From UBA2773 sp964643985 (GTDB lineage: Bacteria; Patescibacteriota; Minisyncoccia; Moranbacterales; DUUL01), in NCBI GenBank assembly GCA_964643985.1, contig CAZXUS010000040.1, forward strand, positions 1-5,289: DNA of 5,289 nt, read 5' to 3'. The notes beneath the pieces were generated by a model. It did no database searches. It was not told where the DNA came from and worked only from the letters and a program-made list of their open reading frames with translations. Each line of letters begins with the position of its first letter. The stretch's first letter is position 1. The translations under genes were made by a program, and so were the position numbers. Below, in pieces: positions 1 through 3,943 of this stretch.

Positions 1-13
1 GTCGGACTTCCGG
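1..13 (+). repeat. Right part of a REP palindrome cut by the window edge
   Basis: The first 13 bases, GTCGGACTTCCGG, equal the last 13 bases of the 19-bp palindrome at 34-52, with G as the unpaired centre, so both copies have the same orientation. A 20-bp spacer separates them. Such close pairs are typical of REP clusters beside RAYT genes. The missing left arm lies outside the window. Confidence 0.75.
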
Positions 14-33
14 AAGCTTTTATTCCAGATACC

Positions 34-52
34 CCGGAAGTCGGACTTCCGG
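34..52 (+). repeat. REP-like palindrome downstream of the RAYT gene
   Basis: CCGGAAGTC-G-GACTTCCGG has perfect 9-bp arms around one central G. The stretch 34-60, including the right flank GAGATTTAT, is identical to 750-776 on the other side of the transposase gene. The repeat unit is therefore longer than the palindrome and lies in the same orientation on both sides. This is the usual arrangement for palindromes served by a REP-associated transposase. Confidence 0.9.
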
Positions 53-87
53 AGATTTATGGAGAGACTTTTTAAATAAAAACTTTT

Positions 88-714
88 TTATTCTAATAAA
101 TATTTAATAAATTTTCTTTTTTCTTTTATGTCGTCACAATTTTTCTTGCAAAATTTCAAATAATCTTCTCTATTGCCATTAAATTGACCTAAAATATCAG
201 CTTTAAAACAAAAGCTTCTTTTTTGATTTTTTATATATTCCGATAAGCTCGAATATTTCCATTTTCCAAATTTTTCAATATTATGAATACAATAATTACT
301 ATTTATATAAGCAGATAAATAAAGAAGTTGTGGATTAGACTTTATATCAACTCGTTTATATTTACCTTGAAATAAAACCCCACTTCTTTCATATTTTTTA
401 TTAAAATAATTTGTATAACCAGTTGCTAATTTTTGAATAAATTTTGCGATTCCATTCTCAGCAACTTCTTTTAAAAGCAAATGATAATGATTAGGATTTA
501 AACAATATGCCACCACCTCAACCAACTTATCTTCTTCTCCGGAAGTCCGACTTCCGGGATTGTCTATTATTTCCCTTAGTTCAACTGCAGAGTTTTTATT
601 ATTAAATTCTTTTAAACCCAAAATAAATCTTTCATAATCTTTGACATCACAAAAAACTTTTCTTTTTTCCACGCCTCTATTAAAAACATGTTGATAATTT
701 GGATAAAAATTCAT
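88..714 (-). CDS. REP-associated tyrosine transposase (Y1_Tnp / RAYT family)
   Basis: This is a single-domain HUH (Y1) nuclease of 208 residues, related to IS200/IS605 TnpA. The family cuts single-stranded DNA at palindromes through a covalent phosphotyrosine. The sequence shows N-terminal HVFNRGV (residues 9-15) and the metal-binding HUH motif H76-Y77-H78 inside NPNHYHLLL. Further on are NYFNKKYERSGVLFQGKYK (about 102-120) and AYINSN, whose Y136 lines up best with the catalytic tyrosine of the YIHLNP motif in this family. Length is normal and no frame is broken, so it may be active. Residues P53-G59 are encoded by a copy of the same palindrome that flanks the gene. The ATG is preceded by AGAAAA rather than a clear ribosome binding site. 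The gene is alone on its strand segment with no TnpB partner, as expected for a domesticated RAYT rather than a full insertion sequence. The tyrosine assignment is inference. Confidence 0.93.
   Translation of the reverse strand: MNFYPNYQHVFNRGVEKRKVFCDVKDYERFILGLKEFNNKNSAVELREIIDNPGSRTSGEEDKLVEVVAYCLNPNHYHLLLKEVAENGIAKFIQKLATGYTNYFNKKYERSGVLFQGKYKRVDIKSNPQLLYLSAYINSNYCIHNIEKFGKWKYSSLSEYIKNQKRSFCFKADILGQFNGNREDYLKFCKKNCDDIKEKRKFIKYLLE
539..557 (-). repeat. REP palindrome inside the transposase coding sequence
   Basis: On the minus strand this is the full 19-bp palindrome with centre G, followed by GAGA as in the flanking copies. It is inverted relative to those copies and lies in frame. It encodes the Pro-Gly-Ser-Arg-Thr-Ser-Gly stretch, residues 53-59, in a linker just before the strand that leads to the HUH motif. 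Confidence 0.92.
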
Positions 715-743
715 TTTTCTAAAATTATTTAAACTTTTGTTAA

Positions 744-774
744 AAATCTCCGGAAGTCGGACTTCCGGAGATTT
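744..774 (+). repeat. REP palindrome upstream of the RAYT gene, extended arms
   Basis: This is a perfect palindrome with 15-bp arms (AAATCTCCGGAAGTC and its complement) around a single G at 759. It sits 29 bp upstream of the transposase start. It may be both substrate and part of the gene's leader, because a transcript starting further upstream would fold it into a strong hairpin. Confidence 0.92.
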
Positions 775-776
775 AT

Positions 777-808
777 CATTCCCGTGAAAACAGAAATCCA
801 GTTAATTC
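777..808 (+). repeat. Degenerate copy of the TCATTCCCG...GAATCCAG repeat
   Basis: TCATTCCCGTG...CAGAAATCCAGTTAATTCAA follows the same plan as the intact repeat at 2644-2670 (GTCATTCCCGC, loop, GCGGGAATCCAGTCATTCAA). The right arm has decayed, so it no longer pairs well. It lies between the right REP and the end of the split AbrB-like gene. Confidence 0.6.
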
Positions 809-856
809 AAACTCTACCTCTTTTTCCAATCTCGAATTTCTAATCTACCTCGTCCT

Positions 857-1111
857 TTACCCTGTTAAATAAAATTTGAGTCTATTTTTTAAAAACATTT
901 TTCCGTGATAAGTTTTTAGATACTTTTCTCGATGAGTTGCGTCTTGTCGGTTTAAACAAGTTTCGTAGTATATTAGTTTCAAAGGTCTTCTGTTTTTAGT
1001 TGAATGTACTTTTCCCTTTGCATGCTCTTCAAATCTTAATTTTAAATTTTTTGTATAGCCTGTGTAGTTTTTATTATCTTTTTTACTTTTCAAGACATAA
1101 ACGTAATACAT
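857..1111 (-). CDS. Small single-domain GIY-YIG nuclease (YhbQ/COG2827-like), carried by the inserted unit
   Basis: The 84-residue protein is a complete GIY-YIG domain. YYVYVLKS (residues 2-9) supplies the first tyrosine motif and NYTGYT (15-20) the second, with Thr in place of the usual Ile of YIG. R26 and H30 follow in LRFEEH, and E62 in REKYLKT is the expected catalytic glutamate, so all key positions are present. GIY-YIG enzymes hydrolyse DNA phosphodiesters with a metal ion; the target here is unknown. The C-terminal FYLTG and the T of the stop codon are encoded by the right terminal inverted repeat; the stop's last two bases come from the interrupted host gene. I see no Shine-Dalgarno before the ATG. 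Unlike GIY-YIG introns or inteins, the non-coding part is too short to hold a ribozyme. The domain call is secure; a mobility role is inferred from context. Confidence 0.92.
   Translation of the reverse strand: MYYVYVLKSKKDNKNYTGYTKNLKLRFEEHAKGKVHSTKNRRPLKLIYYETCLNRQDATHREKYLKTYHGKMFLKNRLKFYLTG
859..872 (+). repeat. Terminal inverted repeat, coding-end side
   Basis: ACCCTGTTAAATAA is a perfect inverted partner of 1127-1140. On the minus strand it encodes the last residues of the GIY-YIG protein (from FYLTG into the stop codon). Confidence 0.85.
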
Positions 1112-1126
1112 AGAAGAAATTTAAAA

Positions 1127-1140
1127 TTATTTAACAGGGT
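1127..1140 (-). repeat. Terminal inverted repeat, promoter side
   Basis: TTATTTAACAGGGT is the complement of 859-872. It lies 15 bp upstream of the GIY-YIG start. On the minus strand it adds Ser-Pro-Cys-stop to the truncated AbrB-like product. Confidence 0.85.
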
Positions 1141-1295
1141 GAATCGGTAATTGTCATTTTTTGCTTTTCTCTCCAACCATATTTTTTAATAAGCTCTTTG
1201 GGGACGACAACATAATAACTATAACGAGAAACTTTGGTTAGTTTGACTTCATATTTATTCATAATTTTATAAAATTAGTTTTAAATAAAATTTTT

Positions 1296-1331
1296 TAGAA
1301 CGTACCATAGAACGTTCTATGGTACGTTCTA
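1296..1331. repeat. Perfect 36-bp palindrome built of three 12-bp units (left copy)
   Basis: The three units are TAGAACGTACCA, TAGAACGTTCTA and TGGTACGTTCTA. The whole is a perfect palindrome with no loop, centred between 1313 and 1314. It sits 33 bp upstream of the AbrB-like start, so it could be an operator for that family of dimeric DNA-binding proteins. It also recurs at 2442-2477, which argues for a dispersed repeat. The 28 bp at 1312-1339 are identical to 2458-2485. Confidence 0.9.
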
Positions 1332-1345
1332 TTTTGAAATAATTT

Positions 1346-1447
1346 TGTTTATTGAATATTGGATGTTAAATATTGAATATTGGCTATTAATTCTTTTTCC
1401 CGAGGTTCAACCGCCGTTCCATTGCGGTTGAACCTCTGTCATTTCCC
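1346..1447. repeat. Composite repeat, left copy: AT-rich TTGAATATTGG tract plus GAGGTTC hairpin
   Basis: Near-tandem ATTGAATATTGG units are followed by GGCTATTAATTCTTTT and a hairpin with perfect 13-bp arms, GAGGTTCAACCGC (1402-1414) and GCGGTTGAACCTC (1424-1436), around a 9-nt loop. TGTCATTTCCCC follows. The same order recurs at 2542-2633. The stop codon and last 16 codons (residues 281-296) of the Bro-N/DinD-like gene fall in this copy, mostly in the hairpin. On the minus strand no T-run follows the hairpin, so a simple intrinsic terminator is unlikely. Confidence 0.82.
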
Positions 1448-2277
1448 CTTAATTTTTTATTATTTTTCTTCAGCAAAAAATTTCCGCTAGAAATAATTTT
1501 CCGACCAGTTTCTTTCTCTATTTTTTTGCGAGCTTCTCCGGCAATCCGACCACCTTTTTTCCCAACCACTTTATTTTCTTCCATTCCTTCTGCCTCTTCA
1601 GTTTCCGCAAATTGTCGAGTAGAAAATTCCGCCAAAGCCGAAAAAAGCAATTCCGCTTCGCTCATATGATCACGTAAATTTTGAGTTTTTAACCCCTTTA
1701 AATTTTTATGTTCACCAACCGTTAAATCCGACCATTCTTTATGGATAATACTCGTAAGAATTGCAAATTCATTTTTTTTAGAAACTCCATGCTCGTCCCA
1801 ATAATCTGTCAATTTATTTCGAGTTTCTTGTCCCATCATTCTTTGCTGAATCCATTTCTGACTTCTTCCGTGCTTCTTCCAATTTTCTCGAGCACGGTTC
1901 AATGATTTTTCTGGATCTGATATCTCCTGAATTCTTTCATATCCAACCTTCGCCAACCATAATTTAATGGGTTCTGCTTTGGGACTGGGAACGGACTGAA
2001 TGAGTCGAAGAATTGTTTTTACATTTGCCACATCGGTTTCTCTCATTTTTTCGTCTTGTGCAATCATTTTCAACCGGTGACAATTTGTCACCACTTCACT
2101 TTCTTCTTTTGCGAGCCTTTCTCTGAGCTTATTCCAATATTTTCTAGCTGTTTGAAAATCAGCTTGTTCAAGTAATACTCGAATAATATCGACCACTGAA
2201 AAAAACCAAAGTTCTTTTTTTTGATCATAATGTCGCCGAATTTTAAAATTTTCAAAAATAGCTAACCCTTTTTTCAT
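1387..2277 (-). CDS. Bro-N / DinD-like protein (DNA damage-inducible protein D-type)
   Basis: The 296-residue protein has the plan of the bacterial DinD-like family with an N-terminal Bro-N domain. It starts with IFENFKIRRHYDQKKELWFF then SVVDIIRVLLEQ (residues 7-37). Next come ARKYWNKLRERL (44-55), DVANVKTILRLIQSVPSPKA (82-101) and EPIKLWLAKVGYERIQEI (102-119). The C-terminal half has LRDHMSEAELLFSALAE (201-217) and GKKGGRIAGEARKKIEKETG (239-258). E. coli dinD is SOS-induced and its product inhibits RecA filaments; whether that holds here is unknown, and Bro-N domains also occur in phage antirepressors. Family members usually end soon after the segment corresponding to ISSGNFL (262-268). Here about 28 more residues follow (LLKKNNKKLRGNDR, then GSTAMERRLNLGKKN), largely encoded by dispersed repeats. 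The ATG lacks a strong ribosome binding site. No phage genes adjoin it. Confidence 0.88.
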   Translation of the reverse strand: MKKGLAIFENFKIRRHYDQKKELWFFSVVDIIRVLLEQADFQTARKYWNKLRERLAKEESEVVTNCHRLKMIAQDEKMRETDVANVKTILRLIQSVPSPKAEPIKLWLAKVGYERIQEISDPEKSLNRARENWKKHGRSQKWIQQRMMGQETRNKLTDYWDEHGVSKKNEFAILTSIIHKEWSDLTVGEHKNLKGLKTQNLRDHMSEAELLFSALAEFSTRQFAETEEAEGMEENKVVGKKGGRIAGEARKKIEKETGRKIISSGNFLLKKNNKKLRGNDRGSTAMERRLNLGKKN

Positions 2278-2367
2278 ATATTTACTTGAATAAAAACTAG
2301 TTTTTAAAAATATTGCTAAGAATGAGACTATTTTTAAAAAATCAATTCTCTTTCTTAAAACCCTCTC

Positions 2368-2411
2368 AACCTCCTCGCGTCGCTTGCCGAGGCGGAAGGG
2401 CCGGGGAGGTT
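2368..2411 (+). repeat. GC-rich inverted repeat followed by a T-rich run
   Basis: AACCTCC (2368-2374) pairs with GGAGGTT (2405-2411) around a GC-rich interior. The interior also has a small alternative stem, CCTCG (2373-2377) with CGAGG (2388-2392). TTTTTATTTTT follows on the plus strand. It could terminate a plus-strand transcript, but no plus-strand gene precedes it. The word GCTTGCCGAGGCGGA resembles the GC-rich repeats at 3433-3489, so a repeat remnant is equally likely. Confidence 0.5.
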
Positions 2412-2441
2412 TTTATTTTTAAAACTCTATCTCTTTTTATT

Positions 2442-2477
2442 TAGAACGTTCTATAGTACGTTCTATGGTACGTTCTA
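2442..2477. repeat. Three 12-bp units (right copy of the 36-bp array)
   Basis: The units are TAGAACGTTCTA, TAGTACGTTCTA and TGGTACGTTCTA. The last two are direct repeats differing at one position, whereas the left copy begins with an inverted unit, so this copy is not one long palindrome. It lies 164 bp upstream of the DinD-like start. Confidence 0.88.
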
Positions 2478-2485
2478 TTTTGAAA

Positions 2486-2624
2486 ATTGAAAATTAAAAC
2501 ATTAAATATTAAATGGATATTGAGCATTATATATTGAATGGTTATTGAATATTGGATATTGGCTATTAATTCTTTTCCCCGAGGTTCGACCGCCGTTCCA
2601 CTGCGGTTCAACCTCTGTCATTTG
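2486..2624. repeat. Composite repeat, right copy: AT-rich tract plus GAGGTTC hairpin
   Basis: An AT-rich tract of loose ATTGAATATTGGAT units (to about 2560) leads into GGCTATTAATTCTTTTCCCC. A hairpin follows, with arms 2581-2593 and 2603-2615 carrying one mismatch and one wobble, and then TGTCATT. It parallels 1346-1447 closely, but here the hairpin is outside any gene. The two copies are direct repeats around the DinD-like gene. Confidence 0.8.
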
Positions 2625-2670
2625 TCATTCCCGTTTGCACTCTGTCATTCCCGCGGAGGCGGGAATCCAG
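2624..2670 (+). repeat. GTCATTCCCGC...GCGGGAATCCAG palindromic repeat, with a partial unit before it
   Basis: ATTCCCGC (2647-2654) and GCGGGAAT (2659-2666) form perfect 8-bp arms around GGAG, preceded by GTC and followed by CCAG. The start of the unit, GTCATTCCCG, also occurs alone at 2624-2633, as if a second copy lost its right arm. This short form shares its outer arms with the 57-bp long forms at 3433 and 3863. Confidence 0.88.
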
Positions 2671-2691
2671 TCATTCAAAATTAAATCATTT

Positions 2692-2706
2692 TACCCTGTT
2701 TGATAA
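2692..2706 (+). repeat. Possible remnant end of the GIY-YIG-type unit
   Basis: TACCCTGTTTGATAA matches the left end of the inserted unit with its flanking T (TACCCTGTTAAATAA) at 13 of 15 positions. No matching right end is found nearby, so this is a weak call and may be chance in AT-rich DNA. Confidence 0.25.
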
Positions 2707-2751
2707 TTTATCCATACAGAGTCAAAATTGAATCAAAATTTAAAATTTTGT

Positions 2752-3408
2752 TCATTTCCCCACCGTCCAACCAAAAATATCGTTAAATGACTCTTCTAGC
2801 AATTGAAAAAAGGAAGTCTCCGCCGGCCCAGTATAAAAAACAAATTCCTCAGATTCAAGCTCTTTTCCCCAGCGGTCTTTGCTTTGAATAACATATTTAT
2901 AAACACTGGAAAATTCAATATTTGGTAAAGTAAAACTGTGAACGTAAGCAAAATTATCTTCAGTAATTTCTTGAAAATCAGAATCAATATCGTTTTTGTA
3001 TTTAATCATCGAAAAAATCGGCTTATTAGACCTCCAAGAAGCATAATAGCTAATGTCGTCTTTATCTTCGCTGGAACGAAAAAGTTTTCCTTGAAAATGC
3101 GAAATTTCTATTTGCCGAGTTCGATCATCATCAGTCATCGCCGTTAACGACTCACCGCCCAGAACAATATCCTGAGCCACAAAACGGTCACCACTGTATT
3201 TTTCATTTGCTTCCACAGTTTCACCCAGAACGCTAACCAAACCTCGCTCAGAATCGTTTAAATACAATGAAACGTTGGATAATTCTTTTTTAATCCGATT
3301 ATTTTGTTGAAAATATTCGAAAGCCACTAGACCTAAAAAAATAAAAGCAAACAGCAAAACAGTTTGAAAAGAATTTATTAAAATTTTACTTATTAAAGTT
3401 TTTCTCAT
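2752..3408 (-). CDS. Membrane-anchored protein with a C-terminal Fn3-like domain
   Basis: The 218-residue protein begins with MRKTLISK and a hydrophobic helix (about residues 11-31, ending LGLVAFEYF), a likely uncleaved anchor that leaves the rest outside the membrane. Residues 35-95 are polar and acidic with no motif I recognise. Residues about 97-194 look like a fibronectin III or purple-acid-phosphatase-type beta sandwich. YYASWRSNKPIFSMIKYKN, HSFTLPNIEFSSVYKYVIQS and KDRWGKELESEEFVFYTG carry the usual W, K-P, Y-x-Y and F-T positions. A short tail with LLEESFNDIFGW follows. No enzyme motif is visible, so an adhesive or scaffold role at the cell surface is the most that can be inferred. It lies downstream of the ABC permease on the same strand, now separated by the inserted GIY-YIG unit, and was probably co-transcribed with it. 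The stop is TGA; a TAA follows three codons later. Confidence 0.75.
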   Translation of the reverse strand: MRKTLISKILINSFQTVLLFAFIFLGLVAFEYFQQNNRIKKELSNVSLYLNDSERGLVSVLGETVEANEKYSGDRFVAQDIVLGGESLTAMTDDDRTRQIEISHFQGKLFRSSEDKDDISYYASWRSNKPIFSMIKYKNDIDSDFQEITEDNFAYVHSFTLPNIEFSSVYKYVIQSKDRWGKELESEEFVFYTGPAETSFFQLLEESFNDIFGWTVGK

Positions 3409-3432
3409 TTTTATTTAACAAATTGTTTATAT

Positions 3433-3489
3433 TGTCATTCCCGCGGAGGCTTGCCTCGCTTAAGCTCGGGCGGAGCGGGCGGAAATCCA
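3433..3489 (+). repeat. 57-bp GC-rich repeat, left copy (long form of the ATTCCCGC family)
   Basis: It runs from TGTCATTCCCGCGGAGG to GCGGAAATCCA, with GCCTCGCTTAAGCTCGGGC in the middle. It matches the reverse complement of 3863-3919 at 53 of 57 positions without gaps. It is far richer in GC than its surroundings. On the minus strand it would encode the last residues of the frame-restored GIY-YIG protein. Confidence 0.92.
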
Positions 3490-3813
3490 ATCAATTTAAA
3501 ATACAAATCTTCCCACTCTGGATTGAATTCTTCAATAATTTTTAATTTCCATTTTCTATTCCATCTTTTAAGCTGTTTTTCTCTTTAGAATCGCAGCATT
3601 TACATCACTACATTCTTCGTAATAAACTAATATACTAACATCATATTTTTTAGTAAAAATTGAACCAATTTTATTTTTATGTTCTTTAATTCTTTTGAGT
3701 AAATTATTTGTGACTCCAATATATAAAGTCCCATTTCTTTGGCTGGCTAAAATATAAGTAAAATAATGTTTCATTCTTTTATTTTCTGAATTTCCGCTTT
3801 TCTTTTTTGTCAT
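3435..3813 (-). pseudogene. GIY-YIG nuclease gene with a one-base frameshift
   Basis: The open frame from 3813 to 3568 gives 81 residues. It has YFTYILAS (17-24), LYIGVTNNLLKRIKEH (30-45) and YYEECSDVNAAI (64-75), then stops after KRKTA. Dropping one A, most simply from the run at 3584-3586, changes this to REKQLKRWNRKWKLKIIEEF and then NPEWEDLYFKLIGF, the normal C-terminal half of this small GIY-YIG family. It restores the catalytic Glu of REK, which the truncated form lacks. The restored frame then runs through the 57-bp repeat (PPAPPELKRGKPPRE) to TGA at 3435, 125 residues in all. The usual start of the family corresponds to Met14 (3774), since MKHYFTYILAS is the normal beginning; the first 13 residues derive from a repeat-adjacent leader. 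Inactivation, sequencing error and programmed slippage are all possible; I favour the first two. Confidence 0.85.
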
Positions 3814-3848
3814 CCTTGTAAAAACGGGGATTCAATCAATTCAAAATT
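3808..3848 (+). repeat. Degenerate short repeat at the 5' end of the GIY-YIG pseudogene
   Basis: TGTCATCCTTGTAAAAACGG then GGATTCAATCAATTCAAAATT follows the plan of TGTCATTCCCGC...GCGGGAATCCAGTCATTCAAAATT at 2643-2681, with decayed arms. It overlaps the upstream ATG option at 3813, which is one reason to prefer the internal start at 3774. Confidence 0.6.
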
Positions 3849-3862
3849 ATCACTTCTGTCTC

Positions 3863-3919
3863 TGGATTCCCGCCCGCTCCGCCCGAGCTTAAGCGAGGCG
3901 AGCCTCCGCAGAAATGACA
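3863..3919 (-). repeat. 57-bp GC-rich repeat, right copy, inverted
   Basis: It runs from TGGATTCCCGCCCGCTCCGC to CTCCGCAGAAATGACA and is the inverted partner of 3433-3489, with four substitutions. It sits 24 bp after the permease stop codon. As RNA it could fold and also pair with the left copy, so it may act as a processing or attenuation point inside the operon; that is inference. Confidence 0.92.
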
Positions 3920-3943
3920 ACATAATATAAATTGAATTTTTTT

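Larger units (their letters stand above)
859..1140 (-). mobile_element. Candidate minimal mobile element: GIY-YIG gene between 14-bp terminal inverted repeats
   Basis: The unit begins with ACCCTGTTAAATAA (859-872) and ends with its exact complement TTATTTAACAGGGT (1127-1140). Inside there is only the GIY-YIG gene and a short AT-rich leader. Both flanks belong to one AbrB-like gene, whose frame is restored when 281 bp are removed, so the boundaries are known to within one base. I see no target-site duplication. No transposase other than the GIY-YIG protein is encoded. That this protein drives insertion or homing is inference; an alternative is movement by an enzyme encoded elsewhere that recognises the repeats. 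Confidence 0.75.
814..1262 (-). pseudogene. AbrB/SpoVT-type small DNA-binding protein, split by a 281-bp insertion
   Basis: The first part runs from ATG at 1262 to a stop at 1131 and encodes 43 residues: MNKYEVKLTKVSRYSYYVVV, then PKELIKKYGWREKQKMTITD, then SPC. The first 40 have the swapped-hairpin AbrB pattern (beta strand, VVVPKELIKKYGW turn and helix, then strand). The last three residues and the stop come from the insert. Past the insert, 858-814 encodes KGRGRLEIRDWKKR and a TAG stop, the expected C-terminal strand and basic tail. Removing 281 bp (1140-860 or 1139-859) joins the parts in frame as TD-S-KGRG, giving 55 residues, a normal length for such regulators or antitoxins. The original was probably a small transcription factor or antitoxin. 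The 43-residue fragment could still be made but lacks its last strand. A perfect 36-bp palindrome lies 33 bp upstream of the ATG. No toxin gene is visible beside it. Confidence 0.85.
2278..2751. other. Gene-free repeat-rich interval
   Basis: This 474-bp stretch carries no coding region I can support on either strand. In order it holds a GC-rich inverted repeat, the right 12-bp array, an AT-rich tandem tract, a GAGGTTC hairpin, two TGTCATTCCCG units and a stray ACCCTGTT sequence. It separates the DinD-like gene from the membrane-protein operon. Confidence 0.8.
3433..3919 (-). mobile_element. Candidate mobile unit: GIY-YIG pseudogene between 57-bp inverted repeats
   Basis: Two 57-bp repeats in opposite orientation enclose a GIY-YIG gene and one degenerate short repeat, and nothing else. 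The unit lies between the ABC permease stop (3944) and the Fn3-like gene start (3408), which otherwise look like neighbours in one operon. The symmetry suggests insertion or mobilisation as a unit. Independent insertion of two dispersed repeats around a nuclease gene would look the same. Confidence 0.45.

Noticed and set aside
1..774. CRISPR array
   Set aside because: The CCGGAAGTC palindromes recur at 20-bp and several-hundred-bp distances, one of them inside a gene. There is no regular spacer series and no cas gene; they fit REP/RAYT.
88..774. Complete IS200/IS605 insertion sequence
   Set aside because: There is no tnpB/iscB partner, and the flanking palindromes are REP-like copies in the same orientation, not the distinct left and right ends of an IS605-type element.
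859..1140. Group I intron or intein carrying a GIY-YIG homing endonuclease
   Set aside because: Only about 27 bases of the insert are non-coding, far too few for a ribozyme, and the ORF is in its own frame with its own start and stop, unlike an intein.
1296..1331. LexA/SOS box controlling the DinD-like gene
   Set aside because: The array has GAACGTTC with no 4-bp gap, unlike GAAC-N4-GTTC, and lacks CTGT-N8-ACAG. The copy upstream of the DinD-like gene is also 164 bp from its start.
1402..1436. Intrinsic terminator of the DinD-like gene
   Set aside because: The hairpin is strong, but it overlaps the last codons and is followed on the minus strand by GGGAAAAAG and not a T-run. The second copy lies outside genes, so a repeat explains it better.
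2752..2754. Use of UGA as glycine (genetic code 25)
   Set aside because: The Fn3-like gene ends in TGA and would extend only three codons if it were read through. No in-frame TGA occurs inside any other gene, so code 11 is sufficient, though the window cannot exclude code 25 firmly.
2796..2987. Minus-strand open frame of 63 codons in another frame of the Fn3-like gene
   Set aside because: It overlaps the real gene out of frame and has no recognisable motif.
2938..3147. Plus-strand open frame of 69 codons opposite the Fn3-like gene
   Set aside because: It lies wholly within a well-supported minus-strand gene, shows no domain pattern and has low-complexity composition; it is an antisense shadow.
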